A stretch of DNA of 64,000 nt from Desulfobulbaceae bacterium (GTDB lineage Bacteria > Desulfobacterota > Desulfobulbia > Desulfobulbales > Desulfocapsaceae). Where the stretch lies: assembly GCA_024640625.1 (NCBI GenBank), contig JAHEER010000003.1:50258-114257 (forward strand). The letters run 5' to 3'. Position 1 is the stretch's first letter, and each line of letters starts with the position of its first letter. A program made the translations under genes and the position numbers. Positions 52,601-62,474 of the stretch are shown piece by piece. A model generated the notes under the pieces. The model had not been told where the DNA came from and did no database searches. It saw only the letters and a list, made by a program, of their open reading frames with translations.

Positions 52601-53652
52601 GGCTGTTCCTCATTCTTGTGTTGTGCGTTGGCGCTGCCGTCCAGCAGGCTCAGCGGGGCAATCCGTACCCCGTCGTCCACCCGGTGATTGAGCACGACGC
52701 TGTTGGCACCGACCTTGACGCCGTTGCCGATCTGCGCATTGTCGATATAGACCCCCGGGTCGATCACGCAGTTGTCGCCGATCGTGCTCTGCCCGAGGAT
52801 GGTGACCGCTGCCCCGAGACAGCAGCCGGTCCCTATGGTGACGCCGGGACCGATCGAGGTGGTCAGGGGATCGAGCATGGCCACCCCCCGGGCCAGCAGT
52901 TCGTGATTCCGGCGTCCGCTGAGTTCCCGCTGAGCCTGGGCCAGTTCCACCCTGGAGTTGACCCCCAGCACATGGGCGGGATGGGGATGTTCAAACTTGT
53001 TGATTACCAGACCGTCGGCGACACCGATGCCAACGATATCGGTCAGATACATCTCCCCCTGCGCGTTGTCGGTGGTCACCCTGGCCAGGGCATCAAAAAG
53101 AAAGCCAGCATCGGCACTATAGATGCCCGCATTGATCTCCTGGATTGCCCGCTGCTGCTCATCGGCGTCCTTCTCCTCGACGATGGCCTGCACCGCGCCG
53201 GAGCGGTCGCTGATGACCCTGCCGTAGTTGGTCGGGTCAGCCAGTGTCGTGGTCATGATGGTAAGTCTGGCAGCGCTGGCTCGGTGGGCAGCGATCATCT
53301 GCTGCAGGTGTTCCCCCTGGAGCAGAGGGGCGTCGCCGTTGACGATCATAATGGTGCCAGGAAAATCGGCCAGCAGGGGACGGGCGCTGAGCACCGCATG
53401 GCCGGTACCTTGCTGCTCTTTCTGCTCGCAGCAGATGACCTCCCAGCCTTCAACAATGGAGGCAACCGCTTCTTTCTGGTGGCCGACGATGACGATCGTC
53501 TTTTCCGCTTCCAGAGGTGCGACACTGTCGAGCACATGATGCAGCATCGGCCGGTAGAAGACCTCGTGCAGGACTTTGGCCCTGGCCGACTTCATTCTTG
53601 TTCCCTTGCCGGCGGCAAGAATAATCACACAGAGGGGTGCACTGGTTTCCAT
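52597..53652 (-). CDS. GlmU-type nucleotidyltransferase, short C terminus
   Basis: The protein has 351 residues; full GlmU has about 455. The uridylyltransferase part is complete: ILAAGKGTRMKSARAKVLHE, QGTGHAVLSA, VNGDAPLL, and EINAGIYS. A short left-handed beta-helix follows (GPGVTIGTGCCLGAAVTILG) but stops before the acetyl-transfer active site. So it probably makes UDP-GlcNAc from GlcNAc-1-phosphate without acetylating GlcN-1-phosphate, or uses another sugar-1-phosphate. A separate acetyltransferase would be needed. It is the first gene of its operon, with a promoter 50 bases upstream. Confidence 0.8.
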   Translation of the reverse strand: METSAPLCVIILAAGKGTRMKSARAKVLHEVFYRPMLHHVLDSVAPLEAEKTIVIVGHQKEAVASIVEGWEVICCEQKEQQGTGHAVLSARPLLADFPGTIMIVNGDAPLLQGEHLQQMIAAHRASAARLTIMTTTLADPTNYGRVISDRSGAVQAIVEEKDADEQQRAIQEINAGIYSADAGFLFDALARVTTDNAQGEMYLTDIVGIGVADGLVINKFEHPHPAHVLGVNSRVELAQAQRELSGRRNHELLARGVAMLDPLTTSIGPGVTIGTGCCLGAAVTILGQSTIGDNCVIDPGVYIDNAQIGNGVKVGANSVVLNHRVDDGVRIAPLSLLDGSANAQHKNEEQP

Positions 53653-53700
53653 GAGTGGCTGTGAGGATCGGGTTGATGGTGATTCTGCAGATGATGGTGG

Positions 53701-53729
53701 AACCTATCCTGTCGTCGGGTTTCTGTCAA
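53701..53729 (-). promoter_or_regulatory. Promoter candidate for the glmU-type/purH/dgkA operon
   Basis: The minus strand has a perfect TTGACA (53724-53729), 17 bases, then TAGGTT (53701-53706), a weak -10. It lies about 50 bases before the start codon, in the 150-base gap after the galactose operon; no clear terminator is seen in that gap. Confidence 0.45.
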
Positions 53730-53803
53730 TCAGATTGACCAGGGTAAGCGGCAGTGGAGTATCTGCTGCCAGGCGGTGCAGCACAGGGAAGTTCGGAGCG
53801 ATG

Positions 53804-54628
53804 TTATTCCTTGACCGAGCCGGCCAGCAGCCCGCGAATGAAATAGCGGCCCAGGACGATATAGATCAGCAGCACCGGCAATGCCGCCAGGATCGATCCG
53901 GCCATGGGCAGATTCCAGCTCACGGCCTGGCCGCCGGCAAGTTGGGCGAGTCCAACGGTGATCGGGTTGGCGGTGTGCCGGGTGAGACAGATACCCCAGA
54001 GGAATTCGTTCCAGATCTGGGTGAACTGCCAGAGGCTGGTGACCACAAAGCCTGGTATCGATAAAGGAAAGATGATCCTCCTGTAAATCTGGAAGAAACC
54101 GGCGCCGTCCAGGTTGGCCGATTCCATCAGCGAATCGGGAATCTGGGCGTAGAAATTTCTGAAGATAAGCGAGGTGATCGGCAGTCCGTAAACGACGTGG
54201 GCCAATATCAGCCCGGGCAGGCCGCCGTAGAGATTCATCGCCCGCAGGGTCTGGAAAAGGGGGATAAGGATGACCTGGTAGGGAATGAACATGCCGAACA
54301 GAAAAAGGGTGAAGACAATCTCGCTGCCCGGAAACTTCCACTTGGAAAAGACATAGCCATTCAGCGAACCCAGCACGGTGGACAGCAGGGTGGCGCTGAT
54401 GGTCAGAATAAAGGAGTTGACGATGTTCGGTTGGAGCAGGGCAAAGGCCTCAGCAAAACTGGCGTAATTGACCTCGGGCGGCAGCTGCCAGGATTGGGGC
54501 AGGCTGATATCACCCGGATACTTGAGCGAGGTGATCAGGGTCAGATAGACCGGCATCAAATAGGCCAGCGCCAGCACCACCAGGGAACCGTAAAGGGCGA
54601 TCGTCGCCGGGGACAGTCTGGTTTTCAT
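53804..54628 (-). CDS. Carbohydrate ABC transporter permease (MalG type)
   Basis: The protein has 274 residues with six hydrophobic helices. The ATPase-coupling loop is the typical EAA motif: [20 protein letters not shown] ending in IIFPLSIPG. It pairs with the adjacent MalF-type permease to import a sugar or oligosaccharide. Its start overlaps the MalF-type stop (TGATG). It is the last gene of the galactose-type operon. Confidence 0.9.
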   Translation of the reverse strand: MKTRLSPATIALYGSLVVLALAYLMPVYLTLITSLKYPGDISLPQSWQLPPEVNYASFAEAFALLQPNIVNSFILTISATLLSTVLGSLNGYVFSKWKFPGSEIVFTLFLFGMFIPYQVILIPLFQTLRAMNLYGGLPGLILAHVVYGLPITSLIFRNFYAQIPDSLMESANLDGAGFFQIYRRIIFPLSIPGFVVTSLWQFTQIWNEFLWGICLTRHTANPITVGLAQLAGGQAVSWNLPMAGSILAALPVLLIYIVLGRYFIRGLLAGSVKE

Positions 54629-55740
54629 CAGCGCGTCCTCCGCTGCCGGTAGCTGCTGATCAGGTAGGGAATGATGAAGGTGGCGGCGATCAGAAATAAA
54701 ATTATGGCGATGGCGGCACCCTTGGCGAAGTCGTTGGCCCTGAAGGTGGTCAGGTACATGTTCAATGCCGGGTGACCGGTCTCGGCATTGTCCGGTCCGG
54801 TCATGGCGAAAATCAGGTCGAACATTTTCAGGGAGATGTGCGACAGGATGATTACCGCGCTGATGGTGATCGGCTTGAGCATCGGCAGGGCGATGTAGCG
54901 GTAATACTGGGCGGTGGTCGCGCCATCGAGCATCGAGGCGTCGCGCAGGTCCTGTGAAATTCCTGTAAATCCAGCCAGGTAGAGTGCCATCGTGTAGCCC
55001 GAATACTGCCAGATTGTGGCCATGATGATGCCCAGGGTGGCCAGGTTGAAGCCGTGGGTTTCCTCCATGAACAGGGCCTTGGGCAGCAGGTCGCCGAACA
55101 GCCAGGCGGCCAGTCCGACCGCAATGCCCGGCAGCAGGAAGCGCCGTAATGCCCGGGTCGGATTCTGCTTAATCGACATGAGCCCGCCGATAATCAGCAC
55201 GGCTGCCAGGATGTAGAACGCTATCTGCAGCAGATTCTGCCAGTTGAACTCGAAAATCGCGCCGGTGCTGGAAAGCCATCTGAACTTCAGGGGGTCCAAA
55301 CCCGCATAGGTGGGCAGGATATTGACCCCGCCCTGGGGGGCCAGCATCCAGCGCCAGATGGTACCGGTGACGATGAAGGAGAGCGACATCGGATAGAGAA
55401 AAATGGTTCTGAATACCGCCTCGCCCCTCGGTTTATTGTCCAGCAGAATGGCGATGATCAGACCGGTGCCGATGGCTCCGAGCAGAAGCATGACCGAGTA
55501 GTAGACGGCATTGACCAGATCCTGACGAAAGCCGCCGCCCAGAAAGCCGGTGAACAACTCTTTATAATTGCTCAGGCCGGCGTAATTGCGAACCGGGTTT
55601 TCGGCCAGGGCGGCAACCCCGCCCCAGTCGGTCAACGACAGCCAGAAGGTGTTGCCGATGAATCCGTAGACGAATACCGCGATCAGTATCATCGACGGCA
55701 GCAGGGTAAGAAAGGCTTTGATTCGGTCTCTGTTGATCAT
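54628..55740 (-). CDS. Carbohydrate ABC transporter permease (MalF type)
   Basis: The protein has 370 residues, longer than the usual 290-310 because of an extra helical stretch (about residues 185-230, [20 protein letters not shown]) between helices. The EAA coupling loop reads [20 protein letters not shown] then LPMLKPI. It forms the import channel with the MalG-type protein. Position between the binding protein and MalG-type gene, on the same strand with a 56-base gap upstream, supports one importer. Confidence 0.9.
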   Translation of the reverse strand: MINRDRIKAFLTLLPSMILIAVFVYGFIGNTFWLSLTDWGGVAALAENPVRNYAGLSNYKELFTGFLGGGFRQDLVNAVYYSVMLLLGAIGTGLIIAILLDNKPRGEAVFRTIFLYPMSLSFIVTGTIWRWMLAPQGGVNILPTYAGLDPLKFRWLSSTGAIFEFNWQNLLQIAFYILAAVLIIGGLMSIKQNPTRALRRFLLPGIAVGLAAWLFGDLLPKALFMEETHGFNLATLGIIMATIWQYSGYTMALYLAGFTGISQDLRDASMLDGATTAQYYRYIALPMLKPITISAVIILSHISLKMFDLIFAMTGPDNAETGHPALNMYLTTFRANDFAKGAAIAIILFLIAATFIIPYLISSYRQRRTR

Positions 55741-55796
55741 GACAGGAGGGCGAAGGTCCCACTGCTCAGAGAGGGACCCTCACCAGGTTGTACCGA

Positions 55797-57059
55797 TTAT
55801 TTACCGATTCCGTTTTTAACGGCAATCTGCTGAGCGGCCTTGCCGGCGGCTTCGGCGTTGCCTGATTTAAGAAACATCTCCATGACCGAGGCAAAATCGT
55901 TCATGAAGCCTTCATTGGCCGTTACCCCGTGGGCGAGCGAACCGACGATGCGATCCTTGCCGAAGTCGGCGGAGGCCGATTTGGCATAATCGTTATACTT
56001 GGACAGATCGCTGTCGGTGCGTGCCGAGATGGAGCCCTTGAGCGGGTTGAAGGCATCACTGCCTTCCTTGCTGCCGAGCAGCGCCAGCCAGGCCAGGACA
56101 TTGTCGCGGTTGGGAGCACCCTTGGGCAGTCCGAAGGAGTCGGCCAGGAACATGAACTCACCGCCCGTTCCCGGGGAAGGAGCCCAGCCGAAGCCTTCTC
56201 CGGGAGCCAGCTTCTTGGTGGTACTCATGTAGCCTGCGGCCCAGTCGCCCATGACGTTGAAGGCGGCTCTGCCGTCCACGACCATATCGGTGGCCTGCTG
56301 CCAGGAAAGCGAGGAGGCATCCTCGTTGGTGAACTCGAGCACCTTGCCGAACAGTTCCCAGGCCTTGACCCCTTCGGGGCTGTCGAAGGCCAGTGCGCCG
56401 GTCCACAGGGCGTCCCAGTTGTCAGGCCCGAGGGATGCCAAGGCCACCGATTCCCACAGGTGGTTGGCAGTCCAGTTCTGGGCCAGGGCCAGGGGTACTA
56501 CGCCTGCTTCCTTGATTTTGGGGGCCACCGCGAAAAAGTCGTCCCAGCTCATGGGCGGCTTGATACCCCACTTGTCCAGATTGGCCGGAACATACCAGAG
56601 CACGTTGGAGCGGTGGATATTGACCGGCACCGACCAGATACCGGTGTCGGTACCGATGAGCTTGACCAGACCCTCGGGAAAGGCGTCCATCCAGCCTTCC
56701 TCCTTGAACAGAAAGGTCAGATCCTCCATGCGATCGGCCTTCACCCAGGTACCGATCAGCTCCTGCCCGGCGTGCACCTGGAAGCTGTCCGGCGGCTCGC
56801 CGCCGAGCATCCTTGTTTTCAGTACCGCCTTGGCGTTGACGCCGGAGCCGCCGGTCACGGTGGCATTCACCACTTCGACATTGGGATTGGCTTCTTTGTA
56901 GAGATCGATCAGGGCCTGCAGGGCCGGTCCTTCATCACCGGCCCACCAGGAAAAGATCTCCAGCTGACCCGAGAGATGTCCCGTGGACTGGGCCGGGCCG
57001 GCAACAAGCAGCAGCGTTGCGGCCATGGCGATGAGCGTGGTGACAATTGTCTTCTTCAT
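55797..57059 (-). CDS. Sugar ABC transporter substrate-binding protein
   Basis: The protein has 420 residues from ATG 57059, which has GAGGAGG upstream; 12 extra residues upstream in frame are discounted. Signal peptide MKKTIVTTLIAMAATLLLVA (cleavage near residue 25). It is a family 1 extracellular solute-binding protein with aromatic sugar-binding text (IFSWWAGDEGPALQALIDLY, WAPSPGTGGEF). It binds the sugar in the periplasm and delivers it to the two permeases downstream. A galactoside or similar hexose is suggested by galK/galT in the operon. Confidence 0.9.
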   Translation of the reverse strand: MKKTIVTTLIAMAATLLLVAGPAQSTGHLSGQLEIFSWWAGDEGPALQALIDLYKEANPNVEVVNATVTGGSGVNAKAVLKTRMLGGEPPDSFQVHAGQELIGTWVKADRMEDLTFLFKEEGWMDAFPEGLVKLIGTDTGIWSVPVNIHRSNVLWYVPANLDKWGIKPPMSWDDFFAVAPKIKEAGVVPLALAQNWTANHLWESVALASLGPDNWDALWTGALAFDSPEGVKAWELFGKVLEFTNEDASSLSWQQATDMVVDGRAAFNVMGDWAAGYMSTTKKLAPGEGFGWAPSPGTGGEFMFLADSFGLPKGAPNRDNVLAWLALLGSKEGSDAFNPLKGSISARTDSDLSKYNDYAKSASADFGKDRIVGSLAHGVTANEGFMNDFASVMEMFLKSGNAEAAGKAAQQIAVKNGIGK

Positions 57060-57119
57060 GGGTTCCTCCTCTGTGTGGTTGGTGCGATCTTGCAACTGGC
57101 GACCGCATGGTTCGGTTGT

Positions 57120-58208
57120 TCAACGGATGGCCTGCTCGGTATCGGGATCGAACAGCAGCAGGTTCTCCAAATTCAAGCCGAGTTTCATCGTCTGACCCGG
57201 GGCGGCGGCAACCCTGCCCTCCAGTTCAGCGACGACGCTTGCCTCTCCCATGGTAAATTCAAGCAGCGACTGGCTGCCGACGATTTCCGAGACCACGACC
57301 CTGCCGTCGATGAGCCACTGTTCGGGAAGGGCTGCCAGGGCTTCGTCGCGCTTGATCGAGTCGGGCCTGATACCGGCCAGCACCTGGTCCTGGTCCCTGC
57401 AGCCGTCGGGCAGCGTGACCGGGAAAGTCAAGCCGCAGAAACTGATAGCATCCCCGTCACTGGTGCGGTGGACGACCGCTTCAAGCATGTTGATCGGCGG
57501 GTTGCCGATGAAACTGGCGACAAATCGGTTGTCGGGCCGCTCGTAGACCTCCACCGGTGTACCCACTTGCTGAACCCGGCCATCCTTGAGGATGACGATC
57601 CTGTCGGCCAGGGTCATGGCCTCTATCTGGTCGTGGGTTACATAGATGGTGGTGGTCTTCATTTTCAGATGCATCTTCTTCAGTTCCATGCGCATCTGGG
57701 TTCTGAGTTGGGCGTCGAGGTTGGACAGCGGTTCGTCGAACAAGAATACGCTGGGGCTGCGGACGATGGCCCGGCCCATGGCCACCCGCTGCCGCTGCCC
57801 GCCCGACAGTGCTGCCGGTTTCCTGTGCAGGTAAGGGGTCAGCTCAAGGATGTCGGCCGCCTTGTCGACCTTTTGCCGGATCTCATTCTTGCCAAGTTTG
57901 GCCATCTTCAGGCTGAAGGCCATATTCTCGAAGACGCTCATGTGCGGGTAGAGCGCATAGTTCTGAAAGACCATGGCCACGTCGCGGTCCTTGGGCATCA
58001 CCTCGTTTACTTTCCGGTCATTGATCCTTATTTCACCGCTGCTGATCGTTTCCAGTCCGGCGATCATTCTCAGGATCGTCGATTTTCCGCAGCCGGAGGG
58101 ACCGACCAGGACGATGAATTCGTTGTCGCCGATGCTGAGGTTGGCATTGTGGACCACTTCGGTCGTCCCGAACCGTTTGCAGATATCGAGCAGTTCAACC
58201 TGGGCCAT
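57120..58208 (-). CDS. Carbohydrate ABC transporter ATPase (MalK/UgpC type)
   Basis: The protein has 362 residues from ATG 58208 (GGGAG site seven bases upstream; a 5-residue longer start is possible). Walker [10 protein letters not shown], signature [16 protein letters not shown], Walker [13 protein letters not shown] and switch His in [10 protein letters not shown] are complete. A C-terminal TOBE/OB domain (about 240-362) is the usual site of regulation in MalK. It powers the importer encoded downstream and, if shared, other sugar systems. Confidence 0.9.
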   Translation of the reverse strand: MAQVELLDICKRFGTTEVVHNANLSIGDNEFIVLVGPSGCGKSTILRMIAGLETISSGEIRINDRKVNEVMPKDRDVAMVFQNYALYPHMSVFENMAFSLKMAKLGKNEIRQKVDKAADILELTPYLHRKPAALSGGQRQRVAMGRAIVRSPSVFLFDEPLSNLDAQLRTQMRMELKKMHLKMKTTTIYVTHDQIEAMTLADRIVILKDGRVQQVGTPVEVYERPDNRFVASFIGNPPINMLEAVVHRTSDGDAISFCGLTFPVTLPDGCRDQDQVLAGIRPDSIKRDEALAALPEQWLIDGRVVVSEIVGSQSLLEFTMGEASVVAELEGRVAAAPGQTMKLGLNLENLLLFDPDTEQAIR

Positions 58209-58246
58209 AAATTTCTCCCGCATGGGTAGCTATTGACAGGTTCATC

Positions 58247-59251
58247 TCAGGTAGACCCCCTGATCACGAGCCTGGTTTCCAGGGTAATTGTCGTACCGTT
58301 TTTCAAGGCCCTGCCTTCCAGGATGTCAAGCAGCAGTGAGGCGGCGGTTTTGCCGATTTCGTAAGCGGGCTGCTTGATGGTGGTCAGCGCCGGCCGGACC
58401 AGGACCGCGTTCGGGTTGTCGGAAAAGCCCACCAGGCCGATCTGCTCGGGAATGCGCACCCGCTGATCCTGCAGATAGAGAAAGGCGCCTAAAGCGACCG
58501 GGTCATTGATCGCGAAAATACCGTCGGGCGGTTCCGCCATGGCCAGCAGGCGGCGGGCGCCTGCGCGTCCGTCCTCTTCGTGGCAGCCGCCCTCAATGAT
58601 GTACTCCGGCCGCACCGTAAGCCCGTGGGCCCGAAGTGCCGCCTCGTATCCCTCCCGTCTTTTCCGGCCGACGTACAGAGATCCGGCCGAAGTCAGGTGG
58701 GCGATGCGCCTTCTACCCGTTTCAATGAGATGGGTGACGGCCTGGCGGGCGCCTTTGAAATCATCCACCACCACTTTGGGGGCGTCTATCTCGTCCACCA
58801 CCCGGTCAAAGAGCACGATCGGCACACCCTGAGTGATCACCTGCTGCAGATGGGTGAAATCGGCCGTTTCCTGCGACACGGAGACCAGCATGCCGGCCAC
58901 CCGGTTGGCGGCCAGGGCCCTGGTGTTTATCGATTCCCTCTCATAGGTGTCGTTGCTTTGACAGACCATGATGGTGTAGCCCGATTCGTAGGCCAGATCC
59001 TCGATGCCGCTGATCACGGTGGAAAAAAAAGAGTTGCGGATCTCGGGTACGATAACGCCGATATTATTTGATCGGCGGGTCTGCAGGCTCTGGGCGATCA
59101 GGTTGGGCTGGTAATTGGTTTTGGCGGCGATGGCCCGGACCCGTTCCTTGGTCTGTTCACTGATATCGGGATGGTCACGCAAGGCCCTGGAAACGGTCGA
59201 GGCGGAGAGGTTCAGCCGCCTGGCAAGATCGGTGATGGTCACGTGTCTCAT
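58247..59251 (-). CDS. LacI-family transcriptional regulator of the galactose operon
   Basis: The protein has 334 residues. LacI helix-turn-helix ITDLARRLNLSASTVSRALR with hinge helix NYQPNLIAQSLQTRRSNNIG, then a periplasmic-binding-like sugar domain (VVDDFKGARQAVTHLIETGR). Its start overlaps the galK stop by 4 bases (ATGA), so it is co-transcribed and probably autoregulated. The operator at 61673-61684, a classic LacI-type palindrome at the operon promoter, is its likely target. The inducer is probably the transported sugar or a galactose derivative. Confidence 0.9.
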   Translation of the reverse strand: MRHVTITDLARRLNLSASTVSRALRDHPDISEQTKERVRAIAAKTNYQPNLIAQSLQTRRSNNIGVIVPEIRNSFFSTVISGIEDLAYESGYTIMVCQSNDTYERESINTRALAANRVAGMLVSVSQETADFTHLQQVITQGVPIVLFDRVVDEIDAPKVVVDDFKGARQAVTHLIETGRRRIAHLTSAGSLYVGRKRREGYEAALRAHGLTVRPEYIIEGGCHEEDGRAGARRLLAMAEPPDGIFAINDPVALGAFLYLQDQRVRIPEQIGLVGFSDNPNAVLVRPALTTIKQPAYEIGKTAASLLLDILEGRALKNGTTITLETRLVIRGST

Positions 59252-60564
59252 GGGGTGTCACCCGTGTCTGAAAATAGCCATCCCTTGGCGCCCAAAAAAC
59301 AGAATCCGGGCCGTCCGATTAGCACCGGAAGCACTGATCTCTCTCCAAACACCCGCTCCATGAGTAATTGATAATCATCGAACTGATCTTTTGGAACGTA
59401 CGCTTGCGCAGTTCCCGCAAATCCTCCGCCGTGCACCCGGCAGACGGCTCTGGGAAACAATAGTGAAGTCAGGGAAATGGCCAGCAGAATTCCCTGTTCC
59501 CGGCTGTTCTTCGACGAGCTGCAGTTCTGCAGGAGCGTGCAGGAGGAGCTGCCCGACTGTCTCACCAGCTCCAGGAAGCGGTCATAGTCATGCTGCAGCA
59601 GGGCCTCGGTCTGCGCCGCCGCCCGCTGGTCTTCGGTGATAAAATGCAGCAGGCGCAGCAGGGCCCGGTCGCCGGCCCCGGCACGAAGGGGTCTCACCTG
59701 TTCGAGAACCTGCTCGACACTCAGTCCCCGGGCCTTGCTGCGCTGCAGGATGGTGGCAGCCTGGGCGATTTCCTCGGTAACGGCAGCGTAGTCATCGGTC
59801 AGGTCGCTGTGGCTGCCGCCGGTATCGATGATCAGCAGACGGTAGCCCCAGTCCTCGAAATTGGTCTTTATCCGGGTGATCAACGGGTTGGCCGGATCCT
59901 CGAAATCGATGCCCAGGGTGTAGCCGGCGGCGCTGCTCAGCTGGTCCATGAGACCGCAGGGCTTGCCGAAATAGGTATTCTCGGCGAATTGCCCGTCGCG
60001 GGCAAGCAGCACAGGATCCGGACGCTCATCTGCGAGGGTGGCGAAGATTCCTCCCATCAGTACCGAGAACGCCGCGGATGAACTAAGGCCGGTGCCCGGC
60101 GTGCAGGTGGAGTCGAGCACCGCTGAAAAACCGGGCACCGCGCAGCCCCGCTTATTGCGGGCCGCCGCTACGCCCCGGATGAGCGACTCGGGGCTGGAGC
60201 GTTCGCCGGGCTTCGGCGCCAGGCTGCCCAGATCTATGCTGATCGGATCGGGGTAGTCGCTGGAAAAGAGGGTAACACGGTTGTCAGCGGTCGGTTCCGC
60301 CGCCGCGACACAGTCGAGATCGACGGCGCTGGCGACAACCCTGCCGTTGTTGTGGTCGGTGTGATTGCCGCCCAGCTCGGTACGGCCGGGCGCACTGGCC
60401 AGAAAACTGCAGCGGCCGCCCCATCGTTGCCGGGCCTCGGCCAGCAGGCCCTGGTACCTGTTTTTCTGTTCCTCCAGGGCCGTTTTCCCATAGAGCCTGA
60501 GTAGACCTTCGTCAGCCTTGCCATGGCTCAGGCAGTGGGTAAGATCGGCGCTGGGGCAACCCAT
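59248..60564 (-). CDS. galK: Galactokinase
   Basis: The protein has 438 residues. GHMP-kinase motifs: GRTELGGNHTDHNNGRV (galactokinase signature, with an unusual GGNHTDH in place of GEHTDY), GTGLSSSAAFSVLMGG and HGGGFAGTAQAYV. It phosphorylates galactose to galactose-1-phosphate for GalT. The N-terminal 45 residues before the signature are longer than in E. coli GalK. It starts 3 bases after galT. Confidence 0.85.
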   Translation of the reverse strand: MGCPSADLTHCLSHGKADEGLLRLYGKTALEEQKNRYQGLLAEARQRWGGRCSFLASAPGRTELGGNHTDHNNGRVVASAVDLDCVAAAEPTADNRVTLFSSDYPDPISIDLGSLAPKPGERSSPESLIRGVAAARNKRGCAVPGFSAVLDSTCTPGTGLSSSAAFSVLMGGIFATLADERPDPVLLARDGQFAENTYFGKPCGLMDQLSSAAGYTLGIDFEDPANPLITRIKTNFEDWGYRLLIIDTGGSHSDLTDDYAAVTEEIAQAATILQRSKARGLSVEQVLEQVRPLRAGAGDRALLRLLHFITEDQRAAAQTEALLQHDYDRFLELVRQSGSSSCTLLQNCSSSKNSREQGILLAISLTSLLFPRAVCRVHGGGFAGTAQAYVPKDQFDDYQLLMERVFGERSVLPVLIGRPGFCFLGAKGWLFSDTGDTP

Positions 60565-60567
60565 AAG

Positions 60568-61617
60568 TTATTGTTCCTCGAGGTAGTGGTTCCGGGGCAG
60601 GTCCCGCAGTCGGGCGGCGGCAACCTCGGCGGTCAGGTCGCGCTGCACCATAGCCAGCAGCTCAAATCCGACCATATGCTTCTTGATGGTCTGGGAACGC
60701 AGAAGCGGCGGCAGGTAGTGAAAATGATAATGAACGGCCGGATACTCGCTCCCGTCGGTCGGCTGCTGGTGAATCCCCATCGAATAGGGAAATGAGGTCC
60801 GGAAAAGATTGTCATAGCAGATGCCCAGCTCGATCATGATGGCGGCCAGATCGGTCTTTTCCTTTTCGGAGATCGTTTCGAGCGAAGGGCTGTGCCGTTG
60901 TGGAATAATCATCGTTTCGAACGGCCAGAAGGCCCAGTAGGGAACCAGAACCACAAACGAGTCGTTGGCGAACAGGATTCTTTCCCCACTGGAGAGCTCT
61001 CGGGCCAAATAGGTGCAGAGCAGGCAGCTGCCGTGCTTATCGAGATAGCGTTGCTGCTGCTCCAGCTCCCTGGCGGACAGGTTGGGAATCGTCGATCCGG
61101 CCCAGATCTGCCCGTGGGGATGCGGATTGGAGCAGCCCATGATCAGGCCGCGGTTTTCAAATATCTGGATATGGTTGATAAAATCATGAGCACCCAGGCT
61201 GAGATACTCGTCGACCCAGGTATCAATGATCGGCCGCACCTGCTCCCGGGTCATGCGGGCGATACTCAGGTCGTGACGCGGAGAATAGCAGATTACCCTG
61301 CAGATACCCCGCTCGGGCTCGCTTACGAGCAGCCCGTTGGAATCGGGAGCGGGCTGAGCGATGGGCTCAGGCAGCAGCGCGGCAAAGTCGTTGGTAAAGA
61401 CGAAGGTGTGGGTATAGTCGGGGTTTTGCCTACCGCCGGCTCGTGCATTGGTCGGGCAGAGGTAGCAGTCGGACAGATAGGAGGGTATCCTGTCGTTGTC
61501 CGTTGCTTCCCGCTGTCCATCCCAGGGACGGGCGGTGCGGTGCGGGGAAACGAGCACCCAGTCGCCGGTGAGTGGATTGAATCGGCGATGGGGAGATTCA
61601 GTACCGCCGCCTTTCAT
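60568..61617 (-). CDS. galT: UDP-glucose:hexose-1-phosphate uridylyltransferase
   Basis: The protein has 349 residues from ATG 61617; the 23 residues open upstream cross the promoter region and are discounted. HIT-like fold with active site MGCSNPHPHGQIWA (His-Pro-His nucleophile) and Cys pairs CYLCPTN and SCLLC for metal. It exchanges UMP between UDP-glucose and galactose-1-phosphate (Leloir pathway). GalE is not in the window. It is the first gene of the seven-gene operon behind the LacI-type operator. Confidence 0.9.
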   Translation of the reverse strand: MKGGGTESPHRRFNPLTGDWVLVSPHRTARPWDGQREATDNDRIPSYLSDCYLCPTNARAGGRQNPDYTHTFVFTNDFAALLPEPIAQPAPDSNGLLVSEPERGICRVICYSPRHDLSIARMTREQVRPIIDTWVDEYLSLGAHDFINHIQIFENRGLIMGCSNPHPHGQIWAGSTIPNLSARELEQQQRYLDKHGSCLLCTYLARELSSGERILFANDSFVVLVPYWAFWPFETMIIPQRHSPSLETISEKEKTDLAAIMIELGICYDNLFRTSFPYSMGIHQQPTDGSEYPAVHYHFHYLPPLLRSQTIKKHMVGFELLAMVQRDLTAEVAAARLRDLPRNHYLEEQ

Positions 61618-61672
61618 AATCGCAGTGATCCCCGCTGGAAAATGAAGTATAATTGGTTCTGCAAACGATGCC

Positions 61673-61684
61673 GCAAACGTTTGC
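61673..61684. promoter_or_regulatory. LacI-type operator of the galactose operon
   Basis: GCAAACGTTTGC is a perfect 12-bp palindrome with the CG centre typical of LacI/GalR-family operators. It lies just downstream of the -10 (61694-61699) on the minus strand, covering the start of transcription. A related partial site, GCAAACGATGCC, starts at 61661. Repressor binding would shut off galT and possibly the divergent lyxose-isomerase-like gene. Confidence 0.85.
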
Positions 61685-61693
61685 AATACACTT

Positions 61694-61721
61694 ACTATAA
61701 AAACATCAAATGCCCTGTCAA
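61694..61721 (-). promoter_or_regulatory. Promoter of the galactose operon
   Basis: The minus strand has a perfect TTGACA (61716-61721), 16 bases, then TATAGT (61694-61699). Transcription would start near the LacI-type operator, leaving a leader of about 65 bases before galT. Confidence 0.75.
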
Positions 61722-61755
61722 CAGATATATGGCTGGCCTATTAAGGTGATGTGCA

Positions 61756-62451
61756 GTGAAGCGCTCGGAAATCAACAAGCTGCTCGTTGAAGCCAGTGAA
61801 TTCTTCAGCTCATTTCATTTCCAGCTGCCGCCGTTCGCCTTCTGGTCGCCGGAGAGATGGCAATCGATGGGGCCCGAGGCGGACGAGATCCGGGACAACG
61901 AACTCGGCTGGGATGTGACCGACTATGGGCTGGACAGGTTCTATGAGGTAGGACTGCTGCTCTTCACCATCAGAAACGGCAACCATGCCCGGAAAGACAC
62001 CTATCCCAAGGGGTATGCGGAAAAAATCATGATGGTCCGCGACCAGCAGGTAACCCCCTATCACTATCATTGGAACAAACGTGAGGATATCATCAACCGG
62101 GGCGGCGGCAACCTGGTGCTCGAACTCTACCTTACAGATGAGCGCAACAAGTTCAGCGACACACATTTTTCGGTATCGGTGGATGGGGTGCGAAGACCAG
62201 TGGCTCCCGGCGATCGGCTGATTCTTTCACCGGGCGAGAGTATCTGCCTGGAACCCTATGTCTACCATACCTTTTACGGCGAGAAGGGAGGCGGCAGCGT
62301 CATGGTCGGCGAGGTCTCCGACGTCAACGACGACCGGGCGGACAACTGCTTCTATGAAGAGCTGGGCCGCTTCCCGGAGATCGTCGAGGACGAGGAGCCG
62401 CGCTATCATCTGTGCACCGAGTATCCGCCCGCCGCAGCCCCGAAAAGCTGA
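61756..62451 (+). CDS. D-lyxose isomerase-like protein (DUF1498)
   Basis: The protein has 231 residues and starts with GTG behind AAGGTGA. The cupin metal motif TPYHYHWNKREDIINRGGG holds His-x-His and Glu, and a later His in LEPYVYHTFYGEKGG completes the site. It matches D-lyxose ketol-isomerases (EC 5.3.1.15, d-lyxose/d-xylulose), though this family also handles mannose. It is divergent from galT across the LacI-type operator, so both sides may answer to the same sugar. It is followed 23 bases later by the molybdopterin oxidoreductase. Confidence 0.8.
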   Translation: MKRSEINKLLVEASEFFSSFHFQLPPFAFWSPERWQSMGPEADEIRDNELGWDVTDYGLDRFYEVGLLLFTIRNGNHARKDTYPKGYAEKIMMVRDQQVTPYHYHWNKREDIINRGGGNLVLELYLTDERNKFSDTHFSVSVDGVRRPVAPGDRLILSPGESICLEPYVYHTFYGEKGGGSVMVGEVSDVNDDRADNCFYEELGRFPEIVEDEEPRYHLCTEYPPAAAPKS

Positions 62452-62474
62452 GGAACCAGCAGCTGGTGTGAGCC

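Noticed and set aside
55929..58229. Very long + strand frame (766 residues) opposite the sugar-binding and ATPase genes
   Set aside because: Both minus-strand genes have diagnostic motifs, ribosome sites and operon context; the frame is a GC-rich shadow.
61661..61672. GCAAACGATGCC next to the LacI operator as a second operator
   Set aside because: Only the first half matches the palindrome; kept as a note and not as a separate site.
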